Below the pieces are notes generated by a model. It ran no database searches, was not told where the DNA came from, and saw only the letters and a list, made by a program, of their open reading frames with translations. From the NCBI GenBank assembly GCA_964485455.1, contig CAZAJU010000047.1:1-15836 (forward strand): a stretch of 15,836 bases of DNA. Direction: 5' to 3'. Within the stretch, counting starts at the first letter, position 1; each line of letters starts with the position of its first letter. Below are positions 1-8,113 of the stretch, one piece after another. Source of the DNA: Tissierella_B sp964485455 (GTDB lineage Bacteria > Bacillota > Clostridia > Tissierellales > Tissierellaceae). A program made the translations under genes and the position numbers.

Positions 1-55
1 ACGGAACCGTACGTACGGTGGTGTGAGAGGGAGAATTTATTTCTCCCTACTCGAT
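1..55 (+). mobile_element. Group II intron, 3' end (domains V-VI), partial
   Basis: The first bases have the look of bacterial group II intron domain V. A small hairpin, ACG-GAAC-CGT (1-10), is followed by an AC bulge and the strand GTACGGTGGTGTGAGAGG, whose partner would lie left of the window. Domain VI follows as a 7-bp stem (29-35 with 41-47). After it comes CCTACTCGAT, which would place the branch-point A at 49 and the intron 3' end (AT) at 55. The intron-encoded reverse transcriptase and the rest of the ribozyme are outside the window. The intron is oriented like the genes that follow and sits in intergenic DNA, about 95 bp before the chosen start of the first gene. The exact splice boundary is inferred, not proven. 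Confidence 0.8.
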
Positions 56-80
56 TAATCAAGGGCATATGAATTCTAAC

Positions 81-109
81 TTGTAAATGGAATATATAAA
101 TGATAAACT
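81..109 (+). promoter_or_regulatory. Weak candidate promoter for the first gene
   Basis: TTGTAA (81-86) and TAAACT (104-109) are separated by 17 bp, giving 4 of 6 matches to each sigma-A box. The same -10 hexamer at the same spacing recurs in the much better rplU promoter near 15083. Transcription would start near 116, leaving a short leader before the TTG start at 150. The operon may instead be transcribed through the intron from further upstream, so this is only a candidate. Confidence 0.28.
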
Positions 110-149
110 ATTATGTGGGAAATATTTATTCAACAAAAGGATGATAATC

Positions 150-530
150 TTGACAAAGGGCGACAAATTATTGATAATTTTAGTCATAATCCTCAGCTTT
201 TCGGCATTGGGGTATATAAATCTTCAAGCCCTTTCTAAAAATGGCAAATACGTAAGTGTTCAGGTGGGAGGAAAAGAAGTCAAGAAAATCATCTTAGACT
301 CAAAGCTTATAGGAACTAAGATTCCTGTTGAATCAGAACATGGATATAATTTGATTGAACTAGGAGAGGATAGTGTAAGAGTCATAGAAGCTGACTGTCC
401 TGACAAGATAGATGTAAAGCAGGGACCAATATCTAGAATAGGTGAAACAATAGTCTGCCTTCCTAATCGAATGGTTATAGAAATAAAGGGAGTAGATATG
501 GATACTGAAATTGATATTATAAATCGATAG
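150..530 (+). CDS. NusG domain II-like membrane-anchored/extracytoplasmic protein
   Basis: A protein of about 126 residues. A hydrophobic segment at roughly residues 6-23 is an uncleaved anchor or signal peptide, so the rest is probably outside the membrane. The C-terminal half carries the NusG_II-type signature CPDKIDVKQGPIS...IVCLPNR. Two cysteines (about C83 and C103) sit where this family has them and could form a disulfide. The frame is open from ATG 87, but nothing like a ribosome binding site precedes 87. AAAGGA at 136-141 is well spaced for TTG 150, and MTKGDKLLIIL is a typical beginning; ATG 141 is the other option. The next gene starts 12 bp downstream. This pairing with a Gx-transporter protein recalls the EetA/EetB pair of flavin-based extracellular electron transfer loci, but that link is from memory of the families. 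It is not a transcription elongation factor. Confidence 0.8.
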   Translation: MTKGDKLLIILVIILSFSALGYINLQALSKNGKYVSVQVGGKEVKKIILDSKLIGTKIPVESEHGYNLIELGEDSVRVIEADCPDKIDVKQGPISRIGETIVCLPNRMVIEIKGVDMDTEIDIINR

Positions 531-542
531 AAAGGACTCATT

Positions 543-1061
543 ATGAGAAGACTTAATAAGATGATTTTTATATCGCTATTAGTTTCCATAGGTCTAGCCT
601 TAAGTGTATTGGAAATGGCTATTCCACTTCCCATAAACATGCCAGGAGCAAGACTTGGACTATCAAATATGGTGGTTTTAATAACCATTATAGTATTTGG
701 CTTCAAGGATGGAATAAAGGTTGCAATGCTTAAGAGTACTGTGTTAATGCTTGTTACAGGTAGTATATCAAGCTTTATATATAGCTTTTCAGGAGCCGTC
801 CTAAGTTGTATAATGATGTATTTATCTTACAGATTTCTATCTAAAATATTTAGCTTAATAGGTGTAAGCATCATAGGGGCACTTTCCCACAACTTTGCAC
901 AGGTGTCAGTGGCATCTCTAATCATGATGAATGCGAGAATATATACATATTTACCATTTCTTATGATTTTAAGTTTATTTACAGGTTATTTTGTTGGACT
1001 GTCATCAGGTTATATAATTTGGCATTTAAAGAGAAACTTTAGAACCCTATTTGTGAGGTAG
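543..1061 (+). CDS. Gx transporter family membrane protein (Hpre_diP_synt_I / EetB-like)
   Basis: An integral membrane protein of 172 residues with about six hydrophobic segments (roughly 8-27, 42-57, 60-76, 78-98, 102-120, 135-158). The motif PGARLGLSNMVVL near residue 34 is typical of the family once annotated as heptaprenyl diphosphate synthase component I, now called Gx transporters. The fold resembles the substrate-binding (S) subunits of ECF transporters. No prenyl-synthase catalytic motif is present, so the old enzyme name should not be used. The substrate is unknown. AAAGGA at 531-536 is a good ribosome binding site. The gene lies between the NusG-II protein and maf with gaps of 12 and 3 bp, so co-transcription is very likely. 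A role beside the upstream protein in membrane flavin or quinone redox chemistry is inference. Confidence 0.82.
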   Translation: MRRLNKMIFISLLVSIGLALSVLEMAIPLPINMPGARLGLSNMVVLITIIVFGFKDGIKVAMLKSTVLMLVTGSISSFIYSFSGAVLSCIMMYLSYRFLSKIFSLIGVSIIGALSHNFAQVSVASLIMMNARIYTYLPFLMILSLFTGYFVGLSSGYIIWHLKRNFRTLFVR

Positions 1062-1064
1062 ATT

Positions 1065-1640
1065 ATGAGAATAGTATTGGCTTCAGGTTCACCTAGAAGA
1101 AAAGAGCTACTTGAAAGATTTAATATCCATCCGGTAATAATAAAAAGTGAGATAGAAGAGAAGGTTGATGCTAATCAGGATCCGGTTCAGATAGCTATGT
1201 CATTGGCCTTAGAAAAGGCTCTTCAAGTAAGTAATAACTTTATGGATGATATAGTAATTGGTGCAGATACTATAGTAGTAAGTGAATCAACTATCTTGGG
1301 AAAACCTAGGGACAGAGAAGAAGCATATAATATGCTGGAATCTCTAAGCTCCAAAACTCATCAGGTAATTACTGGACTTAGCATCGTAAAGGCTTCTAAT
1401 GATATGAAAATAATAGATTATGAATGTACCTTTGTAAAATTTAGAGAGCTTTCCCCTAGACTCATAAATAAATATCTAGACACAGGAGAATACGAGGATA
1501 AAGCTGGAAGCTATGGAATCCAAGGTAAAGGGGCCATATTGGTTGAAAAAATCGATGGCTGCTACTCAAATGTAGTTGGCTTACCCCTAACTAAGCTGGA
1601 TAAACTTCTAAGTAGGTTTTTTAACTTTAATATACTATAA
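1065..1640 (+). CDS. maf: Maf family nucleoside triphosphate pyrophosphatase
   Basis: A cytoplasmic enzyme of 191 residues, the normal length for the family. Maf proteins hydrolyse dTTP, UTP and some modified nucleotides to the monophosphate plus pyrophosphate, acting as house-cleaning enzymes; overproduction in Bacillus affects septation. Visible signatures are the N-terminal LASGSPRRKELLERF loop, the catalytic aspartate in GADTIVV (about D68), the GKPRDREEA segment, and the C-terminal stretch EDKAGSYGIQGKGA followed by GCYSNVVGLPL. This pattern fits the dTTP/UTP-specific YhdE/MafA branch. The start at ATG 1065 lies 3 bp after the previous stop, with GAGG inside the end of that gene. Placement just ahead of radC and mreBCD is a common Firmicutes arrangement. 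Confidence 0.95.
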   Translation: MRIVLASGSPRRKELLERFNIHPVIIKSEIEEKVDANQDPVQIAMSLALEKALQVSNNFMDDIVIGADTIVVSESTILGKPRDREEAYNMLESLSSKTHQVITGLSIVKASNDMKIIDYECTFVKFRELSPRLINKYLDTGEYEDKAGSYGIQGKGAILVEKIDGCYSNVVGLPLTKLDKLLSRFFNFNIL

Positions 1641-1654
1641 CAAGGGTGGTATGA

Positions 1655-2350
1655 ATGAATAGGAAGGTAAACATTACTATTAAAGACTTACCATTGAGTG
1701 AAAGACCGAGAGAAAAACTATATAGTCAAGGAGTAGAAGCCCTTTCAAATTCGGAGCTTCTGGCAATACTAATAAGAATAGGAAACAAAGAGGATTCAGC
1801 AATCGATTTGGCAGAGAGGATATTAAGCATGGATGAAAGAGGCATTTCATACCTTGCTGATACAACCATGGATGAATTAACTCAAATAAAAGGAATTGGA
1901 CAGAGTAAGGCTTGTCAAATATTAGCTGCCATCGAATTCGGAAAGAGAATTAACAGACGTGGAGCTTTAGATAAAATCAAAGTGACCTCACCACAGATTT
2001 TAGCTGATTTATTGATTCAAGAAATGAGGTATTTATCTAAAGAACACTTTAAAATAGCTATATTGGACACTAAGAATCAGATTTTAAAAATTGAGGATAT
2101 TTCAGTTGGCACATTAAACGCATCTATAGTACATCCAAGAGATGTATTCAAGGTGGCTATAAAGAAAAACGCCAGCTCTATAATATTGATACATAATCAC
2201 CCTAGTGGTGATACAACTCCAAGCAATGAAGATATATCAATTACTAATAGGCTTGTTGAATGTGGAAGCTTAATGGGAATAAAGGTTCTTGATCATATCA
2301 TAATTGGAGATAATGCTTATTTAAGCTTTAAGGAAAAAAATTTATTGTAA
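1655..2350 (+). CDS. radC: RadC family JAB-domain protein (UPF0758)
   Basis: A 231-residue protein of full family length. The N-terminal part holds a helix-hairpin-helix-like element (LTQIKGIGQSKACQILAA, near residues 74-91). The C-terminal part is a JAB/MPN-type metal site: H180-N-H182-P-S-G followed by S190 and D193. Despite the name, the supposed DNA-repair role of RadC has not held up and the biochemical function is unsettled. Two ATGs overlap at 1651 and 1655; the first meets a stop at once, so 1655 is the start, preceded by AAGGGTGG (1642-1649). Its position between maf and mreB is conserved in Firmicutes and suggests operon membership more than a shared pathway. Confidence 0.95.
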   Translation: MNRKVNITIKDLPLSERPREKLYSQGVEALSNSELLAILIRIGNKEDSAIDLAERILSMDERGISYLADTTMDELTQIKGIGQSKACQILAAIEFGKRINRRGALDKIKVTSPQILADLLIQEMRYLSKEHFKIAILDTKNQILKIEDISVGTLNASIVHPRDVFKVAIKKNASSIILIHNHPSGDTTPSNEDISITNRLVECGSLMGIKVLDHIIIGDNAYLSFKEKNLL

Positions 2351-2369
2351 CTTTTGGAAGGAGAAAAGC

Positions 2370-3401
2370 ATGGGTTTATTCAATAGTTTTATTAAGGATA
2401 TGGGTATCGATTTGGGTACTGCAAATACACTGGTTTTTATAAAGGGAAAGGGCATCGTTATTAGGGAACCTTCCGTTGTTGCAATTCAAACAAATACCAA
2501 GGAGGTTCTTGCAGTTGGTGAAGATGCAAAGAAGATGATAGGTAGAACACCTGGAAATATTGTAGCTATTAGACCTCTTAAGGATGGAGTTATAGCTGAT
2601 TTTGACGTTACTCAAAATATGCTTAAATATTTTATCAAGAAAGCTATGCAGACCAAATCTCTATTTCAACCAAGAGTTGTAATCTGTGTACCAAGCGGAG
2701 TAACAGAGGTGGAAAAGAGAGCAGTTGAAGAGGCTGCAGTTCATGCTGGAGCAAGGGAAGCATTTCTAATAGAAGAGCCTATGGCTGCAGCAATAGGTGC
2801 AGGACTTCCTGTACAAGAGCCTACAGGCAGTATGGTAGTAGATATTGGTGGGGGTACAACAGAGGTTGCAATCATTTCACTTGGAGGAATAGTTACATCT
2901 AAATCCATCAGAGTTGGAGGAGACGAATTAGATGATTCTATAGTAACCTACATTAAGAAGGAATACAGCTTAATGATAGGAGAAAGAACTGCCGAGGAGA
3001 TAAAGATCAATATCGGAAGTGCAGATTATGAATCAGAAGAGAGATTTATGGATATCAGAGGAAGGGATTTAATCTCAGGTCTTCCTAAGACACTGGAAGT
3101 AAGTTCAAAGGAAATATACGAGGCTCTAAATGAGCCGGTTACAAATATTCTAGATGCCATAAAGTCCACATTGGAAAAGACTCCACCTGAATTGGCTTCA
3201 GATGTTATGGAGCTTGGAATCATGCTTACAGGCGGTGGAGCACTTCTTGAAGGTCTAGATAGATTAATAGCTAGAGAAACAGGAATGCCGGTTCATATAG
3301 CAGAAAACCCATTAGATTGTGTAGCAATAGGTACTGGTAAAGCATTGGATAGCATCGATATATTAAAGAAAACGGTCAATAATTATAAAAGAATAGGCTA
3401 G
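2370..3401 (+). CDS. mreB: Rod shape-determining protein MreB
   Basis: An actin-like ATPase of 343 residues, the usual length. It polymerises on the inner face of the membrane and directs the elongation machinery (MreC, MreD, RodA, PBP2) around the cell girth. The three nucleotide-binding motifs are intact: IDLGTANT (13-20, phosphate 1), D158-IGGGTTE (phosphate 2) and TGGGALLEG around residue 288 (adenosine). The opening MGLFNSFIKDMGIDLG is typical of Firmicutes MreB/Mbl proteins. AAGGAG precedes ATG 2370 at normal spacing. It is followed 8 bp later by mreC, confirming the canonical mreBCD order. A paralogue (Mbl or MreBH) elsewhere in the genome is possible but cannot be judged here. Confidence 0.98.
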   Translation: MGLFNSFIKDMGIDLGTANTLVFIKGKGIVIREPSVVAIQTNTKEVLAVGEDAKKMIGRTPGNIVAIRPLKDGVIADFDVTQNMLKYFIKKAMQTKSLFQPRVVICVPSGVTEVEKRAVEEAAVHAGAREAFLIEEPMAAAIGAGLPVQEPTGSMVVDIGGGTTEVAIISLGGIVTSKSIRVGGDELDDSIVTYIKKEYSLMIGERTAEEIKINIGSADYESEERFMDIRGRDLISGLPKTLEVSSKEIYEALNEPVTNILDAIKSTLEKTPPELASDVMELGIMLTGGGALLEGLDRLIARETGMPVHIAENPLDCVAIGTGKALDSIDILKKTVNNYKRIG

Positions 3402-3409
3402 GGGATGCT

Positions 3410-4246
3410 ATGTATTTTTTAAAAAAGTACAAAGATAGAATGATAGTAGCTTTAGTTACTGTCATTTTACTCGTTATAATAGGAAATACAAGTGGAGAGA
3501 GACAATCTATTTCAAAGGTTGAGAAAACCGTAGGCAATATACTGACTCCTATATCCAATGTAAGTTATAGCATTGGATATAGTATTTCTTCTTTCTTCGG
3601 CTCAACCTTCGACTTTATAAATGTAAAGAAAGAAAATGATGCTCTAAAGGAGAGAATCATAGCCTTAGAAAGCGAAAAGAGGGATTTAGAGAATATCATT
3701 GGCAAGACGGATTATTTAAGAAATGAAGCAAAGCTTCTGGAATCAACTACTCATAATCTTATAACTGCTGAAATAGTCTCCAAGGAACCTGGAAATTGGT
3801 ATGATAGATTTGTCATTGACAAGGGAGCAAAGGACGGTGTCACAAAGGGGGATACTGTGGTTCAAGGTGTCCAAATTGAAGGTAATCTATACCAAGAAGG
3901 TATTGTAGGAAGAGTAGTAGATGTAGGCGGAAATTGGTCTAAGGTCATTACCATAATAGATGAGCTAAATAGCATATCCTTTAAAGTCACAAGGACTCAA
4001 GATGGAGGTATCCTATCTGGTAATGTAGATGGGAGTATAAATGGATATTTCTTCGATAGCAAGGCAGATGTCATAGTAGGAGACAAGCTATATACATCAG
4101 GGCTTGGAGGCTCCTATCTAAAGGATATATACATCGGTGAGGTAAGTGAAGTTTTCAATGATGAAAATGAGCTTACTAAAAGAATAAGCATCACTCCTGC
4201 AATCAACTTCAAAAAAATATACAAGGTATTTGTAATTAAGGAATGA
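3410..4246 (+). CDS. mreC: Rod shape-determining protein MreC
   Basis: A 278-residue bitopic membrane protein. A short cytoplasmic start is followed by one transmembrane helix (about 11-26), a coiled coil (about 70-98, with ENDALKERIIALESEKRDL) and the extracytoplasmic double beta-barrel. The family signature EPGNWYDRFVIDKGAKDGV lies near residues 124-142. MreC is known to bridge MreB and MreD to PBP2 and switch the synthase between inactive and active states. The start at ATG 3410 is supported by the GGGG stretch just after the mreB stop. The gene is 8 bp from mreB and 13 bp from mreD, consistent with one transcript. Confidence 0.96.
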   Translation: MYFLKKYKDRMIVALVTVILLVIIGNTSGERQSISKVEKTVGNILTPISNVSYSIGYSISSFFGSTFDFINVKKENDALKERIIALESEKRDLENIIGKTDYLRNEAKLLESTTHNLITAEIVSKEPGNWYDRFVIDKGAKDGVTKGDTVVQGVQIEGNLYQEGIVGRVVDVGGNWSKVITIIDELNSISFKVTRTQDGGILSGNVDGSINGYFFDSKADVIVGDKLYTSGLGGSYLKDIYIGEVSEVFNDENELTKRISITPAINFKKIYKVFVIKE

Positions 4247-4259
4247 TCGAGGTAAATAA

Positions 4260-4760
4260 ATGACCGTTTTTTTATTGTTGCTAACCATTATAGTAAACTT
4301 GATTTTGCAGATTACGATTTTGCCCTATTTTGAGATATTGGGCAAAGTGCCCAATACTGCATTAATAATAGTTGTTATTATAGCCCTTGGGAAAGGTCGA
4401 TATTACGGAGGGCTATTAGGTATGCTTATAGGATTTTTGCAGGATATATTATTTTCAACTGCCATTGGAGTAAATGCCATCATATACTTCTTTGCAGGAT
4501 ACTTAATAGGCTATGTGGAGGATACATTTGCCAGGGACAGTTTAATAAATGTCATAATATTTACTGCCTTAGCAACCATCTATTATAATATTTCCCATTC
4601 CTTTTTTATGTACTTCTTAAACAGACACATCACCTTAGCAGATTCAGTAAGAAGCGTATTTTCCTTTGAAGTAATATATAATCTTGTAGTATCAATTATT
4701 ATATTTAAAATATTACAAAGGACAATAGCAGAACCTAAGATTAGATTTAACAAGAGATAG
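4260..4760 (+). CDS. mreD: Rod shape-determining protein MreD
   Basis: A small, very hydrophobic protein of 166 residues with about five transmembrane segments. The sequence IGVNAIIYFFAGYLIGYVED in the middle is typical of the MreD family, which resembles ECF transporter S subunits. It is the membrane partner of MreC and MreB in the elongasome. GAGG at 4249-4252, inside the short mreC-mreD gap, serves ATG 4260. The charged tail AEPKIRFNKR is presumably cytoplasmic. PBP2 starts 9 bp after the stop. Confidence 0.93.
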   Translation: MTVFLLLLTIIVNLILQITILPYFEILGKVPNTALIIVVIIALGKGRYYGGLLGMLIGFLQDILFSTAIGVNAIIYFFAGYLIGYVEDTFARDSLINVIIFTALATIYYNISHSFFMYFLNRHITLADSVRSVFSFEVIYNLVVSIIIFKILQRTIAEPKIRFNKR

Positions 4761-4769
4761 AGGGATATT

Positions 4770-7700
4770 ATGAAGTTTTTTGAAAAATTCCTAAATAGAT
4801 ATAATTTCGTTGCATTATTACTTGCTATTCTTATGGTTGTCCTTTCCTTTAGACTAGCAATAATAACCATTGCCCAGGGAGATTATTATAGGGAAGTTTC
4901 TGACAACAAGAGGGTAAAGGAAGTATATACTACAGCTCCAAGAGGGGAAATCAGGGATAGATATGGAAGACTTCTCGCTGGTAATATCCAAAGCTTTACG
5001 GTCCAGATACTAAAGGATGAGCTGAATACAATGGATACCCAAACAAAGAACGATGGAATCCTAAAGCTTGTTAGACTATTAGAGGAGGACGGCGTAAGCT
5101 ACGTAGATGAATATCCTCTAGACTTAAATGTATTTAAGTACAACAGTGAAGAAGCCTATATATCAAATGATCAGACTCCTGTAAATAGAGTAGTGGATAT
5201 AATAATCCAAAACAATCTACTTCCACAAATACTTAAACTGTATTATATACATGATGCATATCCTGAACACTACCAGTTTATAGCTATAAATAGGGCTTTA
5301 AATGCACTGAGAAATAAGAGCATTAATGTTCCTGTAGATGTCAACCTTCAAGATGGAAACTTGAGAGTAGAGTTCAACGAATCAACTAATGCCTCCTCCT
5401 GGAAAGAGAGCTACGAAATACCTGAAAACTATAGTGCAATAGATTCCATAGTGAAGCTAATCAACAATGATAGAACCGTAATCAGAAAGATAATAGACCA
5501 CCCAATATCCAGAAAGTTGGTTTATAATTTCTTAGCTCAAAGAGGCTTACACGAAAATATAGTCCTAGAGGACTTCTCCTTAAGCTATATGGATGATTAC
5601 CAGATTCAAAAGCGGTCCTTAATGAAAATATATCCTGAAGTAACTATGGATACAAGCGCAAAAGAGGATTTTGTAAATATCTTTATTAAAACCTCCCTGT
5701 CCAATTTCTTAGATCAGGTATATATAGGGGGAGAGAAGGAAAAAACAGTAGTTCCAGGCAAGGTATTGATAGACCTATTAGAAGAAAAGGGAGAAGTTGT
5801 AAATATAAGTGCAGAGGTAGTTGAAGATAACAGCAGCATTATCTATTCCTATAAGGGTGGCAGCGATATTGGCACTAAGAGTCCAAAGGATATTCTAATA
5901 GAAAAGAGCAAAGAAGCTGGAGTTTTGACCGAGTTTATAACCTCAGAATCCATAAGGAGTTTAGCTCAGTCTCAGCTTTTAAAGGATGGAATGAACCCTA
6001 GGATTTCCATAGCAGGAGATTTTGAATATGTAGCACTGAACAATTTGAAGAGCTGGTATACAGCAAATCAAGTTGATGAGAATTTAGAAATCCACGAAGC
6101 CTTTGAAGCAATAAGAAAGAGATATGGTATAGACCCTGATATAAGCATGTATGAAGTAAGATCTATGCTTATTATATACAATCAGATTAGTAAACAGGGA
6201 CATCTGGCTTATCAGCCTTTTAACATAGCCTACGGCATAAAGGAATCTACTGTAGCCAGGATAGAAGAGGGTCTGGTTGATATGCCTGGAGTCCATATCT
6301 CAATTGAGCCCGTAAGATATTACCCTGAAGGAACTACGGCAGCACATATCCTTGGTTATCTTGGAAAGATAAGTCAGCCTAATGAAATCGAAAAGTACAT
6401 TAATCAAAATAAATATTCCCCAAGTGCCATCATAGGAAAGACTGGAATCGAGGAAAGCTATGAAGACCTATTGGCAGGAAAGAGTGGAGTCAAGAGAGTA
6501 GAAGTAGACGTAGTTGGAAACACAACAAATATCATAGATGAAGTAGACCCTATACCTGGTCACAACGTATATCTTTCTATGGATCTAAAAACCCAACAGG
6601 TAGCTGAGAAGGCCTTAAAAGAAGCTCTAGAAAAGATTCAGGTAGGAGGTACCTACGAAAGCAAATGGGGAAACTATAAATTTGGTATAAACAATAGTAA
6701 AGGTAAACCATATAATAACGCCACATCAGGCTCAATCGTAGCAATAGATGTTAAAAGCGGACAGCTTATTGCCTTGGCAAATTATCCGAGTTATGATCCA
6801 AATCTATTTTCCACAGGAATATCGGATACGGATTGGGAAAGCCTTTTTCCTGAAGATGAAAATAACCCGCTAGCACCTAGACCTTTATATAATATTGCTA
6901 CTCAAACGGCAGTGCAGCCTGGTTCAACCTTTAAAATGGTAACTGGACTGGCAGCTTTGGAAAAGGGTTTGGATCCTGAATATAAAATCAGGGACATGGG
7001 TTATGTACAAGTTGGTAATAAGAGATTTAACTGCTTAATATATACCAGAACCGGTGGTACTCACGGTTATGAAAATCTTTCCGAAGCCCTAAGGGATTCA
7101 TGTAACTATTACTTCTATACCTTAGCTCTTGGATATAATCAACAGACAAGCCAAAACCTTGGAGTGAAGGTGGAGATTGAAGATATCGTGGATTTGTCCA
7201 AGAAACTTGGCTTAAATGACAAGACGGGAATAGAAATTAATATTCCTTCTGAAGTATCTGGTGGCGTACCTGATCCTCAAAGAAAGATTATCTCAACCAA
7301 GTATTCCTTAAAGCAATATCTAAATAGAAATATAAGAAGCTACATTAAAGACGGAGTAAAGCTTTCAGAAGAAGAGATTCAAACCACAATCGAGGAGATA
7401 ATATCCTGGATTGAATACGAGGATGTCCTTACAAGAAATGAAGTTATAAGAAGACTTGACCAGTTGAATATAGACCCAGAGAAAAGGTTAGCTGGAGAGA
7501 GGGAAAGCCTTTCAGACAAGATAAAATACACCTATTTGAATCAGGCAAGCTGGAATATTACAGATACCCTCAATGTTACCATAGGTCAGGGAGATAACTC
7601 CTATACCCCTATCCAAATGGCAAACTTCATAGCAACCCTATCAAATGGAGGGTATAAACACGACCTATCCCTAATCGAAAGCGTTAAAAATTATAATAAT

Positions 7701-8102
7701 ACCATTACAACCTTTAAGCATAAATCAAGTCCTGAAAGAATTGAACTAAAGAACTATGAAAATATTGATTATGTAAAAAAGGGAATGGAAATGGTATCAA
7801 CAGACGGTACCTCAAGAAGGGTATTTGAAAACTTCCCTATTGCAGTTGCTTCAAAGACTGGAACAGCAGAAAGAAGTGGAGTCAATCCTTCTACAGGTGA
7901 GAAGTTTGATGAATTTGCATGGTTCGTAGCCTATGCCCCAATCGATGACCCTGAAATAGCAGTTGCTGCAGTAATATTCCAGGGAGGAAGTGGAGGTTAT
8001 GCAGGTCCAATGGTTAGAGATGTTATAGCCCAGTACTTGGGACTTAACAATACAGTTACTGAGAACAATCTTCCATATGAAAATGTATTGGTTAATGAGT
8101 AA
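4770..8102 (+). CDS. mrdA: Penicillin-binding protein 2 (class B transpeptidase), unusually long
   Basis: A monofunctional peptidoglycan transpeptidase for cell elongation, working with RodA and MreBCD. One transmembrane helix (about 14-34) is followed by the class B dimerisation motif R58-G-E-I-R-D-R. The pedestal resumes near residue 488 and includes YYPEGTTAAHILGYLG (517-532) and KTGIEESYEDLLAGK (from 557). The catalytic domain has all three penicillin-binding motifs: S719-T-F-K722, S777-C-N779 and K1029-T-G1031. At 1110 residues it is far longer than the roughly 600-700 of most PBP2 proteins. About 400 residues are inserted between residues ~85 and ~487, and a further helical, charged segment of about 90 residues lies between SxN and KTG (roughly 835-925). 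Enlarged PBP2 proteins are known in Clostridia, so this looks like lineage elaboration, not a fusion artefact. No frameshift is evident. Confidence 0.95.
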   Translation: MKFFEKFLNRYNFVALLLAILMVVLSFRLAIITIAQGDYYREVSDNKRVKEVYTTAPRGEIRDRYGRLLAGNIQSFTVQILKDELNTMDTQTKNDGILKLVRLLEEDGVSYVDEYPLDLNVFKYNSEEAYISNDQTPVNRVVDIIIQNNLLPQILKLYYIHDAYPEHYQFIAINRALNALRNKSINVPVDVNLQDGNLRVEFNESTNASSWKESYEIPENYSAIDSIVKLINNDRTVIRKIIDHPISRKLVYNFLAQRGLHENIVLEDFSLSYMDDYQIQKRSLMKIYPEVTMDTSAKEDFVNIFIKTSLSNFLDQVYIGGEKEKTVVPGKVLIDLLEEKGEVVNISAEVVEDNSSIIYSYKGGSDIGTKSPKDILIEKSKEAGVLTEFITSESIRSLAQSQLLKDGMNPRISIAGDFEYVALNNLKSWYTANQVDENLEIHEAFEAIRKRYGIDPDISMYEVRSMLIIYNQISKQGHLAYQPFNIAYGIKESTVARIEEGLVDMPGVHISIEPVRYYPEGTTAAHILGYLGKISQPNEIEKYINQNKYSPSAIIGKTGIEESYEDLLAGKSGVKRVEVDVVGNTTNIIDEVDPIPGHNVYLSMDLKTQQVAEKALKEALEKIQVGGTYESKWGNYKFGINNSKGKPYNNATSGSIVAIDVKSGQLIALANYPSYDPNLFSTGISDTDWESLFPEDENNPLAPRPLYNIATQTAVQPGSTFKMVTGLAALEKGLDPEYKIRDMGYVQVGNKRFNCLIYTRTGGTHGYENLSEALRDSCNYYFYTLALGYNQQTSQNLGVKVEIEDIVDLSKKLGLNDKTGIEINIPSEVSGGVPDPQRKIISTKYSLKQYLNRNIRSYIKDGVKLSEEEIQTTIEEIISWIEYEDVLTRNEVIRRLDQLNIDPEKRLAGERESLSDKIKYTYLNQASWNITDTLNVTIGQGDNSYTPIQMANFIATLSNGGYKHDLSLIESVKNYNNTITTFKHKSSPERIELKNYENIDYVKKGMEMVSTDGTSRRVFENFPIAVASKTGTAERSGVNPSTGEKFDEFAWFVAYAPIDDPEIAVAAVIFQGGSGGYAGPMVRDVIAQYLGLNNTVTENNLPYENVLVNE

Positions 8103-8113
8103 GTACTTAGGGC

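Noticed and set aside
87..149. ATG 87 as the start of the NusG-II protein
   Set aside because: No ribosome binding site precedes it, the added 21 residues (MEYINDKLLCG...) are not like the family, and they overlap the candidate promoter. TTG 150 with AAAGGA fits better.
260..706. Long minus-strand frame opposite the NusG-II and Gx genes
   Set aside because: It is antisense to two convincing genes, spans their junction and has no recognisable domain or ribosome binding site.
4770..8102. PBP2 length explained by a gene fusion or frameshift error
   Set aside because: The frame is open throughout with uniform codon use, all three active-site motifs and the pedestal are in the right order, and long PBP2 proteins occur in Clostridia.
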